In this document: positions 25,048 through 34,743 of the stretch, piece after piece
Layout of the letters: each line of letters starts with the position of its first letter
Numbering within the stretch: the stretch's first letter is position 1
Origin: Chitinophaga jiangningensis
Lineage (GTDB): Bacteria; Bacteroidota; Bacteroidia; Chitinophagales; Chitinophagaceae
Direction of reading: 5' to 3'
Length of the DNA stretch: 64,000 bases
Assembly (NCBI RefSeq): GCF_900142605.1
Contig: NZ_FRBL01000004.1
Span: 372,001-436,000 of the forward strand
Notes under the pieces: model-generated
What the model was told of the DNA's origin: nothing
The model's input: the letters and a program-made list of their open reading frames with translations, nothing else
The model's database searches: none
Translations under genes and position numbers: made by a program

Positions 25048-28000
25048 ATGAAAAGCAACCAAAATCGGCAGTTTCATTACAGGGTACACCTGTTTTTAAT
25101 TGTCTTATTGACACTTTATAAATATTCCACCGCGCAATCATTTCATTTCACGGCTTTAAGCACGGGAGGTGGACTCCGATCAAGCAGCATCAACGCGATC
25201 ATAAAAGACCGTTATGGCCTGATGTGGTTTGCTACAGATGATGGCCTGGCGAAGTATGACGGCACCAACTTCACCGTATACCGCAACAAGAATAATGATC
25301 CCGGCAGTTTGCCTGCCAATGAAATACCCACCATTTACGAGGACAGCAGCGGCACCATCTGGGTGGGTACCAGCGGTGGCTCCCTGGCTATGTACGACCG
25401 CAAAAACGACAGGTTTCTGAACTTTCCGGCAGACGCAGGACCGAACACCCTGGGCAGTAATGTGGTTAAGTGTATTACCAGCGATCATCGCGGCAGCATA
25501 TGGGTAGGGCACTACCGGGGGCTGGACCTGATTGATCCCGTCACTAAAAAAGTAACGCCTTTCTCAGACAGCAATGGGAAGCCCTTTAAACTGACTACCG
25601 TTTGTTTGCTGGAAGACCGCCAAAAAAGAATGTGGATAGGCACCAACGAAGGATTATTCATTACGGACCAGCAGGGGAAAATACTGCGGAAGTTTATGCA
25701 TAACCCATCGAACTCCCGCAGCATATGCAACAATGTGGTACGTGATATTTTGGAAGATAATAGCGGCAACATCTGGCTCGCCACCACGGATGGGCTCAGC
25801 ATGACCACTCCCGCGCTGAATGGATTTATCACCTACCGGCACGAATCCACCACCAACACCATCAGCAGCAATTCCCTCAATGCATTGGGAGTAGATGCAC
25901 AAAACCGGATATGGGTAGGTTCCACCTCCGGACTCGACATCCTGGACCCTGCCACGGGCAAAGTGGAAGCGGTGTCGTATGATAGTCGCAACGGACAAAC
26001 AACCCGTTTAAAAGACGTGAATTCCATCCATATCGACCAGGACGGATTGTATTGGGTAGGCACCTATCGGAATGGTATAATCAAGTCCGACAGTCACCTG
26101 AACCTTTTTAACCTGGTGCAATATGATCCTTTTAATAAGCATGGATTGCCGGCGCCTATTGTGACCTCCTTTGCAGAAACAGGCAATGGAAAAATTTATG
26201 TGGGTACGGATATGGGCGGCGTTGCCTGCTTTGACCCCGTACAAAAAACATTCGAACAACTGAAGCTGCAATCAGCCATTAAAGGCAGTGAAAAAGGTAT
26301 CCGTGTGGTGTCGCTACTGCTCACCAGGCAAAACCAGTTGCTGGTAGGCACCTTCTTCGACGGCTTGTTTGTAGTGGATATTACCACCGGTAAGTACAGG
26401 CAGCTCACAAAAGAAAACAGCCATCTCCTCAACTCCAACGATATTTTTTCGCTGAGCACCGACAGTAAGGGACGTATCTGGATTGGCACTAACGGCGGCG
26501 GGTTTACCGTATTGAATCCACAATTAGAACTGGTGGCACGCTTTAGCCGGGAACCGGGACCTAATGAAACCATACTGCCTTTGAATCCCTATATCCGCGA
26601 TATCCTGGAGGACCGTGCCGGCAATTTCTGGATAGCTACCCATGGCGGTGGCATCGCTAAGCTGGACCCTGCCATGCAGCATTTTACCGTTTATACTTCC
26701 TATCAAAGTCATTTGCCGGGAGATAAAATTTTTTCGGTGCTGGAAGATAGACAGGGCAACATCTGGGTAGGTAGTTACGGCGGTGGCCTGGGTTTACTCG
26801 ATAAAAAAACAAATCAGTTTGTGACCTTTACGGAAGAGGATGGATTGCTTAATAATAATATCTACAAAATCGTACAGGATAAAAAGGGATTACTGTGGTT
26901 ATCCACCAACGAGGGCATCTGCAGCTTTGATCCGGACACCCGGAAGTTTAATAAATATACCTTCCACAACAGTGTACAACATAACAACTTTGTACGTGGC
27001 TCCGGCATGCTGGCCTCCAATGGCACCGTGTACATGGGCGGCCTGGAAGGCTTCAACTACTTTGATCCGGCGGGATTAAAAAAGAACACCAACGCACCTG
27101 CTGTTTTATTTACTGAACTTCGTATTGCCAACAGGGCGGTGAGTCCTTCGCCCAAAGGACCTATTAAGGAAAACATCAGCATCACTGATTGCATTGATCT
27201 GGATTACCGCCAGAACTTTTCCATCAGTTTTGTAGGTTTAAATTACACCGCACCTGAACAAAACCAATATGCTTACCGGCTGGAAGGTTTTGAAAAAGAA
27301 TGGAATTATACCGGCAATACTAACACCGCCGCCTATACGAACCTGGACCCGGGAGAATATATTTTCCAGGTAAAAGCCAGTAACAACGATGGCATCTGGA
27401 ATGAAAAGGGGAAATCCATCCGGATCGTGGTACATCCCCCGCTCTGGCGCACGCCATATGCCTATACCCTGTACCTGCTGCTGATAGCCGGTATTTTACT
27501 CTTTATCCGTTACAAGGGCATACAAAAAGTAAAGCGTAAATTCCTGGAGCAACAACAGCAGATGGAACGGGAGCAGGAGCGCCGCGAAACGGAACGGGTG
27601 CGGGAACTGGACCGGTTAAAAATTAAGTTTATCACCAACCTGAGTCATGAATTCAGGACACCCATATCGCTGATCTTAGGGCCGATTGACACCCTGATCC
27701 GCAAAGAAAAAAATGAGCACTCCTTTAACCAGCTCAGGATGATCCGGCAAAACGGCCGAAGGTTGTTAAACCTCGTGAATCAATTGCTGGACTTCCGGAA
27801 GATGGAGGAGCAGGAATTGAAATTGCAGCTGGCCGACGGGGAGTTTATCGCTTTTGTTCATGAAGCTACCGACTCCTTCCGGGATATGGCAGAAAGGAAG
27901 AAAATCACTTTAAGCTTTGAAAGCAATGTGCATAAAATCTTCACCAGATTTGATCCTGATAAGATAGAACGTATTCTCTTCAATTTGCTGTCCAATGCCT

Positions 28001-29181
28001 TTAAGTTCACGCTGGAAGGTGGCCGCATTGTGGTAGCGGTGGAAAAAAATCATCCGGATCAGGATATGGTCACCATCAAAGTAAGAGATACCGGCATAGG
28101 CATTGCAGCGGAACATCATGATAAGATATTTGAACACTTTTTCCAGGAATCCACACCTGCCGCAATCCTGAACAAGGGCACCGGGATTGGATTATCCATC
28201 ACGAGAGAATTTGCCAGAATGCATGGTGGTGAAATATCGGTGGAGAGCGAACCGGGAAAAGGCAGCACTTTCACCCTTACTATCCCACTAAGGCCGGTAA
28301 TGGAAGGTGAAGCAACAGTACCATTTTTGCAGTCAACGGAAGAAGATGACATAGCGGCCCATCCCATCTCCCTGGAAATACCGGAAAGTGACACCGACCT
28401 GCCGGTGATATTGATAGTAGAGGACAACGACGACCTGCGGTTTTACCTGAAAGACAACCTCCGGCTGCAATACCGGGTAATAGAGGCCTGCAACGGGAAA
28501 GAAGGCTGGCAAAAGGCATTGTCGCAACACCCGCAGCTGATTGTGAGTGACATCAGCATGCCCTACATGGATGGCATGGACCTCTGTAAAAAAATCAAAC
28601 AGGATAAGCGTACGCATCATATTCCGTTTATTCTGCTAACGGCGCTTACCGGTGAGGAAGAGCAGCTGAAGGGCCTTGAAACAGGCGCCAACGACTATAT
28701 ACTGAAGCCTTTTAACGTAGAGATTCTGCATACGAAAATCCGCAATTTGCTGTCGTTAAACAATTGCGCGAAGCATACCTATTCCAGGCAGATAAAAATT
28801 GAAGATGCCGCACCGGTTATTCAACCGGAGGATGAGCGACTGATGAGTGAGATCATGGCGTACCTGGATAAGCACCTGACCGACACGCAACTCTCTGTGG
28901 AAGCGCTTAGCAGGCAGGTGGGCATGTCCAGAAGTTCGCTGTACAGCAAGGTGCTGGAGCTTACCGGGCAAACGCCGGTGGAATTTATCCGTTCCGTGAA
29001 ACTGGAAAGGGCGGCGGTGTTGCTGGAAAAAAGTGACATGAACATTGCGCAGGTAGCGTATACCGTGGGGTTTGCCACACCTAACTATTTTGCGAGATCC
29101 TTTAAGGCTAAGTATAACATGTTGCCTTCCGCATATATGCATCTCAAACGGAATACTGATAAGGGTAAGGTGTCCGCGTAG
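25048..29181 (+). CDS. Hybrid two-component system regulator (HTCS) of the polysaccharide locus
   Basis: This 1377-residue one-protein phosphorelay starts with an uncleaved or cleaved N-terminal signal (HLFLIVLLTLYKYSTAQS). Fourteen or so periplasmic two-bladed-propeller repeats follow (IIKDRYGLMWFATDDGLAKYDG type, about 45-690), then a Y_Y_Y domain and one membrane segment (about 805-822). The kinase has His867 in NLSHEFRTP and an ATPase with NLLSNAFKFT and GTGIGLSI. A receiver has Asp1168 (VSDISMPYMDG), and the AraC-type DNA-binding domain covers about 1270-1365. It senses a glycan fragment in the periplasm and activates the flanking genes. Confidence 0.97.
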   Translation: MKSNQNRQFHYRVHLFLIVLLTLYKYSTAQSFHFTALSTGGGLRSSSINAIIKDRYGLMWFATDDGLAKYDGTNFTVYRNKNNDPGSLPANEIPTIYEDSSGTIWVGTSGGSLAMYDRKNDRFLNFPADAGPNTLGSNVVKCITSDHRGSIWVGHYRGLDLIDPVTKKVTPFSDSNGKPFKLTTVCLLEDRQKRMWIGTNEGLFITDQQGKILRKFMHNPSNSRSICNNVVRDILEDNSGNIWLATTDGLSMTTPALNGFITYRHESTTNTISSNSLNALGVDAQNRIWVGSTSGLDILDPATGKVEAVSYDSRNGQTTRLKDVNSIHIDQDGLYWVGTYRNGIIKSDSHLNLFNLVQYDPFNKHGLPAPIVTSFAETGNGKIYVGTDMGGVACFDPVQKTFEQLKLQSAIKGSEKGIRVVSLLLTRQNQLLVGTFFDGLFVVDITTGKYRQLTKENSHLLNSNDIFSLSTDSKGRIWIGTNGGGFTVLNPQLELVARFSREPGPNETILPLNPYIRDILEDRAGNFWIATHGGGIAKLDPAMQHFTVYTSYQSHLPGDKIFSVLEDRQGNIWVGSYGGGLGLLDKKTNQFVTFTEEDGLLNNNIYKIVQDKKGLLWLSTNEGICSFDPDTRKFNKYTFHNSVQHNNFVRGSGMLASNGTVYMGGLEGFNYFDPAGLKKNTNAPAVLFTELRIANRAVSPSPKGPIKENISITDCIDLDYRQNFSISFVGLNYTAPEQNQYAYRLEGFEKEWNYTGNTNTAAYTNLDPGEYIFQVKASNNDGIWNEKGKSIRIVVHPPLWRTPYAYTLYLLLIAGILLFIRYKGIQKVKRKFLEQQQQMEREQERRETERVRELDRLKIKFITNLSHEFRTPISLILGPIDTLIRKEKNEHSFNQLRMIRQNGRRLLNLVNQLLDFRKMEEQELKLQLADGEFIAFVHEATDSFRDMAERKKITLSFESNVHKIFTRFDPDKIERILFNLLSNAFKFTLEGGRIVVAVEKNHPDQDMVTIKVRDTGIGIAAEHHDKIFEHFFQESTPAAILNKGTGIGLSITREFARMHGGEISVESEPGKGSTFTLTIPLRPVMEGEATVPFLQSTEEDDIAAHPISLEIPESDTDLPVILIVEDNDDLRFYLKDNLRLQYRVIEACNGKEGWQKALSQHPQLIVSDISMPYMDGMDLCKKIKQDKRTHHIPFILLTALTGEEEQLKGLETGANDYILKPFNVEILHTKIRNLLSLNNCAKHTYSRQIKIEDAAPVIQPEDERLMSEIMAYLDKHLTDTQLSVEALSRQVGMSRSSLYSKVLELTGQTPVEFIRSVKLERAAVLLEKSDMNIAQVAYTVGFATPNYFARSFKAKYNMLPSAYMHLKRNTDKGKVSA

Positions 29182-29238
29182 CCATGGCTGTATAAGTGGT
29201 CAGGCGCCCACCGAAGGCAGTTATTATTATATAGCATA

Positions 29239-29270
29239 GAAAATGGTTGTCCCGCCGGACATCCATTTTC
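29239..29270 (+). terminator. Hairpin terminator of the hybrid regulator gene
   Basis: GAAAATGG (29239-29246) pairs with CCATTTTC (29263-29270), with an inner TGTCC/GGACA stem after one T-T mismatch, followed by ATTT. Confidence 0.7.
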
Positions 29271-29356
29271 ATTTAAAGCAGTGATGTTTTTTTCACCAAT
29301 AATAACACTGCGTTACCCTGGTTAACACACCATCCACAAAGGTTCTCTATATTGTT

Positions 29357-29368
29357 ATAACATGTTAT
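29357..29368. promoter_or_regulatory. Palindrome upstream of GH116 gene
   Basis: The 359-base gap between the hybrid regulator and the GH116 gene contains a perfect 12-bp palindrome ATAACATGTTAT. A small dyad TAATGCC-TTT-GAGGCATTA occurs near 29410. The former might be a regulator half-site pair. No gene is visible in the gap. Confidence 0.35.
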
Positions 29369-29540
29369 GGTCAGGACCTGGCAGGAAAATATTACACTGA
29401 ACAATGATAGTAATGCCTTTGAGGCATTATATCCCTCTCCGGATTTGCCGGATTCTTTGCAAAAGATACCCGGGCAGCAGCAATGACTTCGTGGGCAAAC
29501 CGCGCTCACAGACAACTACCTGGAAATAAAATCTTGTGTT

Positions 29541-32156
29541 ATGAGCAATGAAAGAAGAAAATTCTTAAAAAATGTAAGCTTAATGATGGCAGGTGCACTT
29601 ACGGTGCGCCTGCCCGTACTGGGCAGCGCGCTGCAACCACCGCTGGCGCAGCCGGATGCTTCCTGGATCAGATCACTCTATGATCGGGGTAACGTTACCA
29701 CCTATCTGAAAAGTAAAAATGAACTGCAATACATTGGTATGCCGGTAGGTGGTATCATGTGCGGCACGGTATACCTCGGTGGCGACGGCCGCCTGTGGCT
29801 GTGGGACATCTTCAACAAAAACCAGGAAGGGATAGAGCCCAAAATAGTAAACTATAGCGCGAATGTACTGGATGGCGGTAAAAAAGTACGTTCCAGGGAT
29901 GGAGCCTGCTATATTGAGCCTTCCAAAAACATACGCCCGCTGGACCAGGGTTTTGCCCTGCAACTCCAATGGGGAAACAAGACAGTTGTCCGCAATTTGG
30001 ATGAAGCCAGCTGGCCTGAAATCAGTTTTGAAGCTACGTATCCTATAGCCACTATCCGTTATATAGATCCCGCGTTGCCGGTAACAGTTACCCTGGAGGC
30101 ATTTTCGCCGTTCATCCCACTGAACGCAGATGATTCCGGGCTGCCGGTTACGATATTATCCTACCAGGTACACAACACAGGTAATACGCCGGTAACCGCT
30201 ACCATACTGGGATGGCTGGAAAATAAAACCGCCATCTATTCAGCCGGCGAGGCGCAGGAGCGGGTAAACACCGTAGTGAAAGGCAAAGGCTGGCAGGGTA
30301 TCTATGAAACCATACGCACCAAAACCGGCAGCAACCAGGAGTTCAGCAAAAAATCCGATTACGGCAGCTTTTGTATTGCAGCAGCTGGTAATAAGGTGAT
30401 CGTAAATCCCGCGATGCAGCAGGGGGATATATCATTCACGGCATCGTCTACCAGGGAGGCCATTAAGCCGGTAAACGAAAAGCTAAACGGTTCAGTGGCC
30501 ACGCACCACACGGTGCTACCGGGTAAGACTATACGAACAGATTTTGCCATCAGCTGGCATACTGCCAATCTGCACTTTAAAGGCATACAGGGCGAAGGGA
30601 GATACTATGCAAACAAGTATAAAGACGCTGCCGCAGTCATGACTTATGTGCAGGACAACCACGACCGCCTAGCCCGCGAGAGTCGCCTATGGAAAAATAC
30701 CTGGTATGATGCATCGCTGCCCTGGTGGTTGATGGAACGTACATTCCTCAATATATCCACACTGGCAACTACCACTGCGCACCGCTTCAGTTCCGGCCGC
30801 TTTTACGCCTGGGAAGGCGTGGGCGCCTGCGAGGGCACCTGCACACATGTATGGCAGTATGCACAGGCGGTAGGCCGCATTTTCCCGTCGCTCGAACGTG
30901 ATACCCGGGAACGCGTGGACCTCGGCATTGCCATGATGCCGGATGGTGGCATACTATTCCGCGGCGAAGCGGAAAAACGCCCCGCCATCGACGGACAGGC
31001 AGGCACCGTGTTACGCATATACCGCGAGCACCAGATGAGCCCGGACAATGCCTTCCTCCAAAGGAACTGGCCGCAGATTAAAAAGGCAACGCTGTTCCTG
31101 ATTCACCAGGACCGCAACGGCGACGGCATGACCGATACTCCTATGGAAAACACGCTGGACGCGGTATGGGATGGTGAAATAGCCTGGATCGTAGGGTTGT
31201 GCATTGCGGCCGTACAAGCCGCTGCACTGATGGCCAAAGAAATGAACGATGCTGAATTTGCAACTATCTGTAACGACTATACGGAGAAGGGAAAACGGAA
31301 CATGGAAGCGCAGCTGTTTAATGGGGAATACTTCATCCATCAGCCGGATAAAATTAAAGGAAGATCGGTGATAGGTTCTTACAACACCTGCCATATCGAC
31401 CAGGTATATGGCCAGAGCTGGGCTTTCCAGGTAGGCATGGACCGGGTGATAGACCGGGAAAAAACATTGTCGGCACTGAAAGCATTGTATAAATATAATT
31501 TTAAGGCAGATGTAGGCCCATACATTGCGGCACATCCGGGTGGCCGGCCATATGCCGTGCCGGGAGAGGGCGGCATGATCCTGAACACCAATCCGCGTAA
31601 TGAAGAATTTCCGTTTGGCGTTAAAAACGCCTGGCAGCTGGGCTACTTCAATGAATGTATGAGCGGCTTTGAACACCAGGTAGCGGCACATATGATGGCA
31701 GAAGGCATGACCGATGAGGCGCTTACCCTCACCCGCGCTATCCACGACCGCTACCACGCCGCCAAACGTAATCCGTTTAACGAAATTGAATGCAGTGACC
31801 ACTATGCACGCGCCATGGCCAGCTATGGTACATTCGTGACTGCCTGCGGATTCCAGTATCATGGCCCTAAAGGCTATATCGCCTTTGCGCCGGCCATGAA
31901 CAAAGAAGATTTTAAGGCACCTTTTGTAACGGCTGAAGGATGGGGCAGTTATGCACAAAAAGGTAACCAGCACACCCTGCAGGTAAAATACGGCAGCCTC
32001 CAAATTCAAACGCTGCGCTTTCCGCACACCAACGTAAAGAAAGTGATTACCAGCGTGCCAGTTACCTTCAGAGAAGCAAACGGATTTGTAACCATTCAGC
32101 TGGACAAGCCGCTGCAGTTAAAAGCCGGTCAGCAGCTTCAACTTACAATTGCATAA
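29541..32156 (+). CDS. GH116 family glycosyl hydrolase, Tat-exported
   Basis: The 871-residue protein starts with a twin-arginine signal (NERRKFLKNVSLMMAGALT), so it is exported folded. The N-terminal beta-sandwich domain has GMPVGGIMCGTVYLGGDGRLWLWD. The (alpha/alpha)6 catalytic domain includes CEGTCTHVWQYAQ and an NTLDAVWDGEIAW segment, which correspond to the nucleophile and acid regions of GBA2-type GH116 enzymes. Known members act on beta-glucosides or beta-xylosides and retain configuration. It is one base upstream of the RbsD-like gene and next to the hybrid regulator, so it probably acts in the periplasm on products of the SusCD/GH43 system. Confidence 0.88.
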   Translation: MSNERRKFLKNVSLMMAGALTVRLPVLGSALQPPLAQPDASWIRSLYDRGNVTTYLKSKNELQYIGMPVGGIMCGTVYLGGDGRLWLWDIFNKNQEGIEPKIVNYSANVLDGGKKVRSRDGACYIEPSKNIRPLDQGFALQLQWGNKTVVRNLDEASWPEISFEATYPIATIRYIDPALPVTVTLEAFSPFIPLNADDSGLPVTILSYQVHNTGNTPVTATILGWLENKTAIYSAGEAQERVNTVVKGKGWQGIYETIRTKTGSNQEFSKKSDYGSFCIAAAGNKVIVNPAMQQGDISFTASSTREAIKPVNEKLNGSVATHHTVLPGKTIRTDFAISWHTANLHFKGIQGEGRYYANKYKDAAAVMTYVQDNHDRLARESRLWKNTWYDASLPWWLMERTFLNISTLATTTAHRFSSGRFYAWEGVGACEGTCTHVWQYAQAVGRIFPSLERDTRERVDLGIAMMPDGGILFRGEAEKRPAIDGQAGTVLRIYREHQMSPDNAFLQRNWPQIKKATLFLIHQDRNGDGMTDTPMENTLDAVWDGEIAWIVGLCIAAVQAAALMAKEMNDAEFATICNDYTEKGKRNMEAQLFNGEYFIHQPDKIKGRSVIGSYNTCHIDQVYGQSWAFQVGMDRVIDREKTLSALKALYKYNFKADVGPYIAAHPGGRPYAVPGEGGMILNTNPRNEEFPFGVKNAWQLGYFNECMSGFEHQVAAHMMAEGMTDEALTLTRAIHDRYHAAKRNPFNEIECSDHYARAMASYGTFVTACGFQYHGPKGYIAFAPAMNKEDFKAPFVTAEGWGSYAQKGNQHTLQVKYGSLQIQTLRFPHTNVKKVITSVPVTFREANGFVTIQLDKPLQLKAGQQLQLTIA

Positions 32157-32157
32157 C

Positions 32158-32706
32158 ATGAAAAAGTACTTTCCTATAGTCGTGGCCGTTAGCCTGCTAT
32201 TTTCCTGTAAGATGGAAAATCCGCCGGCAGCATTGATTTCCAGCAAACCGGTTTGGCAGTCGCAGGTGGACAGTCTGCTGCCACTGCTCGGGCACCGCAA
32301 CTGGATCATCATTGCCGATCAGGCGTTTCCGTTACAGTCCTCCGCAGGTATGACCTACGTAAATACCGGCACTTCGCTGCCGGAAGCTGCACAGTATGTG
32401 ATGGAACAGCTGGACAGTGCCCACCATGTAAATCCTATACTGTACCTCGACAGAGAACTCTCATTCGTACCCGGCGGCCCTGCCTACCGGGATACTTTAC
32501 AGCAAATTTTCAAAGGGCAACCGGTTCAAACACTGCTGCATGATTCCGTATTTGCGAAGCTGGATAAAACCGCAGGGCTGTTTAAGGTAGTGGTATTAAA
32601 GACTACGACTACACTGGCTTATTCGTCCGTGTTTATTAACCTGGATTGTAAATATTGGAATGCGGAGAAGGAAGCGGCGCTGCGGGAAGCGATGAAAGGA
32701 CAATAA
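32158..32706 (+). CDS. RbsD/FucU-like lipoprotein (putative sugar mutarotase)
   Basis: The start at ATG 32158 gives a lipoprotein signal (KKYFPIVVAVSLLFSCK) and 182 residues. The mature part follows the RbsD/FucU pattern: an early LGHRNWIIIADQAFPL like the 'H-x-D-x-I-x-I-x-D-A-x-F-P' region, then a helix-strand core. Near the end, VVVLKTTTTLAYSSVFI resembles the family's 'R-T-G-x-x-x-P-Y-A-N' end. RbsD/FucU proteins interconvert anomers of ribose or fucose and are normally cytoplasmic. A lipidated, periplasmic or surface version behind a GH116 enzyme suggests it equilibrates sugars released there. The family call is moderate. Confidence 0.65.
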   Translation: MKKYFPIVVAVSLLFSCKMENPPAALISSKPVWQSQVDSLLPLLGHRNWIIIADQAFPLQSSAGMTYVNTGTSLPEAAQYVMEQLDSAHHVNPILYLDRELSFVPGGPAYRDTLQQIFKGQPVQTLLHDSVFAKLDKTAGLFKVVVLKTTTTLAYSSVFINLDCKYWNAEKEAALREAMKGQ

Positions 32707-32709
32707 TTA

Positions 32710-32748
32710 ATTTACCGGCATGGCCATCGGATGGCCATGCCGGTAAAT
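32710..32748 (+). terminator. 18-bp perfect inverted repeat after the GH116 operon
   Basis: Positions 32710-32727 pair perfectly with 32731-32748 (core TTTACCGGCATGGCCAT), loop CGG. It lies 4 bases after the stop and is most likely a terminator, although the T-run is short. Confidence 0.75.
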
Positions 32749-32795
32749 CCTCTAAAACACCCCTCCCCAACATTGTTCCACTTTCCCTTGTATTA

Positions 32796-32813
32796 TTAAT
32801 TGAAAACAATTAA
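32796..32813. promoter_or_regulatory. Inverted repeat upstream of the Fis-type HTH gene
   Basis: TTAATTG-AAAA-CAATTAA is a perfect 7-bp inverted repeat 93 bases before the ATG at 32906. It may be an operator. No -7 consensus is evident. Confidence 0.4.
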
Positions 32814-32905
32814 CCTAAACGAATACCAGTATCATTTGCGAAATTTTAGTTAACTAGCGCCCGACCCGTTACTGTTATTTAGTTTTTTTAATCAGTCATT
32901 TAGTC

Positions 32906-33346
32906 ATGATCAAAGCTTCATCAGACCCGGCGGACGTATTGTTGGATCAGCATTTGGAAAGGGATATACAATCAGCCATCGGGACAGCTTTTGTGCACCA
33001 GCAACACCCCGACCAGCTGATAGCCGCCATGAGCCGGCAGTTGCTTACAATATTTAAAGCGCATTACGAAAAAAGAATACAACAGCGCCAGCAGCCGGAG
33101 CAGGAAAATATTATTTTAAAGGGAGAGATGAAAGCACGCCGGCAGCCACCTGCACTTACCGGCATTACCCTACACCGCCAGATTAAAACCATTGATGAAA
33201 ATGAGCGGGATCATATTATGGAAGTGCTCAGGAAAACGAAGGGGAAAATTGCAGGCGCAGGAGGAGCCGCACAGTTGCTGGGCGTACCTCCTACCACCTT
33301 ACATTCAAAAATGAAAAAATTAGGTATTGCAAAGATGCATCACTAG
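32906..33346 (+). CDS. Stand-alone Fis-type helix-turn-helix protein
   Basis: The 146-residue protein has a charged N-terminal half (LEREIQS-like, Gln-rich KRIQQRQQPEQEN) with no receiver or AAA domain. Its C-terminal Fis-type helix-turn-helix (DHIMEVLRKTKGKIAGAGGAAQ then LLGVPPTTLHSKMKKLGIAK) closely parallels the C-terminus of the neighbouring sigma-54 activator. The two genes converge and overlap by 4 bases. It may compete for the activator's DNA sites or form heterodimers; this is inferred from the likeness of the two domains. Confidence 0.75.
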   Translation: MIKASSDPADVLLDQHLERDIQSAIGTAFVHQQHPDQLIAAMSRQLLTIFKAHYEKRIQQRQQPEQENIILKGEMKARRQPPALTGITLHRQIKTIDENERDHIMEVLRKTKGKIAGAGGAAQLLGVPPTTLHSKMKKLGIAKMHH

Positions 33347-34743
33347 TATCCTCTGAATACTTTCGCTATTCCCAATTTCTTCATGCGTGAGTTTAATGTG
33401 CTGGGCGGAATATCCATCAGCTCCGCGGCGCCACCAGGGCCTGCCACACGATTATTGCAGCGCCTGAGCATGGCCAGGATATAATCCCTTTCCATTTCAG
33501 CAAAGGTTTTTACGGCCGGTTCCGCCGATGCAGTAGTAGTGGCACCTTCCGGCCTGCAGGGCCCTGGTACTGCATCCAGCACGGCTGATTGCGACAGCAG
33601 CACCGTTCTTTCCACGAAATGCTGAAGCTCCCGCACATTTCCCGGCCAGGGGTACTCCACCAATTGATTCATGGCCCGGGCAGAAAAGCCGGTGATTAGC
33701 TTACCTGCTTTTTGTGCATAGTATTTGCAAAAATGGGTGGCCAGCAAGGGAATATCGGATTTACGTTCCCGCAGCGAGGGCAGGGTAACAGGGAATACAT
33801 TCAGCCGGTAATACAGGTCCAGCCTGAATCGCCCGAGGGCAATCGCTTTTTCAAGATTCCTGTTGGTGGCCGCGATGATCCGTACATCAATTTTGATGGG
33901 GCCTTTGCCACCTATCCGTTCAATCTCTTTTTCCTGCAATACACGCAGCAATCTGACCTGCGTTTCCATTGGCATCTCCCCTATTTCATCCAGGAACAGC
34001 GTACCACCATGTGCCTGTTCAAATTTACCGATGCGCCTTTCCAGCGCGCCTGTAAACGCACCTTTCTCATGACCAAAGAGTTCTGACTCCACCAGGTTAG
34101 CCGGCAAAGCAGCGCTATTGACTTTTACAAACGGGCCATTAGCGCGGTTTGACAGACGGTGTACCGCCGTAGCCACCCCTTCTTTGCCCGTACCACTTTC
34201 CCCCATAATCAGCACGGAAGTATCCAGCGGTGCCACCACATCTATCTGCTCAAAAATTTCCTGCATGGCAGGTGTTTGTCCTATAATACCCTGGAAATTA
34301 TTTTTATCGGGAGATGTAAGCGCAGCGGCGGATGGCGGTCTGCCGTTTTTCCCCGCTGCATCAATCGCTTCATTACATTGATTACGGTACCACGCTATGT
34401 CCAGTGTTACCAGGAGGTCCTTTTCCCGGAATGGTTTCACCAGGAAGCCGAATGGCCGGGTTACCCGTGCTGCTGCCAAAATTTGCTCGTCTGCATTGGC
34501 GGAAAGGTAAACAAAAGGAATGTTTCTTTCATTCAGAATGGCTGCCAGGTCGATACCCGTTTGATCCCCCTTCAGGAATATATCCAGTACTACCATGTCA
34601 GGTCTACAACGCTCCATGATCTCCAGGGCACGGAGCACCGTGCGTGCCACGCCCACTACATGATAGCCGGCAGCTTCCAGCGATTGACGGATATCTCCCG
34701 CTACTACCAGCTCATCTTCCACTATTAAAATTGAATGCATCAT
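33343..34743 (-). CDS. Sigma-54-dependent response regulator (NtrC family)
   Basis: The 466-residue protein has a receiver with Asp54 (VVLDIFLKGDQTG). Residues about 150-380 are an AAA+ domain with Walker A GESGTGKE, the sigma-54 contact loop GAFTGA and Walker B GGTLFLDEIGEMP, followed by RFRLDLYYRLNVFPVTLPSLRER. The C-terminus is a Fis-type helix-turn-helix (PSTLNSRMKKLGIAK). Phosphorylated dimers should assemble into hexamers and open sigma-54 promoters. Its start (ATGATG at 34738-34743) overlaps the stop of the histidine kinase gene, so the pair is translationally coupled. Confidence 0.96.
   Translation of the reverse strand: MMHSILIVEDELVVAGDIRQSLEAAGYHVVGVARTVLRALEIMERCRPDMVVLDIFLKGDQTGIDLAAILNERNIPFVYLSANADEQILAAARVTRPFGFLVKPFREKDLLVTLDIAWYRNQCNEAIDAAGKNGRPPSAAALTSPDKNNFQGIIGQTPAMQEIFEQIDVVAPLDTSVLIMGESGTGKEGVATAVHRLSNRANGPFVKVNSAALPANLVESELFGHEKGAFTGALERRIGKFEQAHGGTLFLDEIGEMPMETQVRLLRVLQEKEIERIGGKGPIKIDVRIIAATNRNLEKAIALGRFRLDLYYRLNVFPVTLPSLRERKSDIPLLATHFCKYYAQKAGKLITGFSARAMNQLVEYPWPGNVRELQHFVERTVLLSQSAVLDAVPGPCRPEGATTTASAEPAVKTFAEMERDYILAMLRRCNNRVAGPGGAAELMDIPPSTLNSRMKKLGIAKVFRGY

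Noticed and set aside
30803..31048. Tandem codon repeats hinting at a second short gene on the minus strand
   Set aside because: Explained by the GH116 coding sequence read in the wrong frame.
31011..32027. 338-codon minus-strand open frame opposite the GH116 gene
   Set aside because: No recognisable domain, odd composition, and wholly inside a well-supported hydrolase gene.
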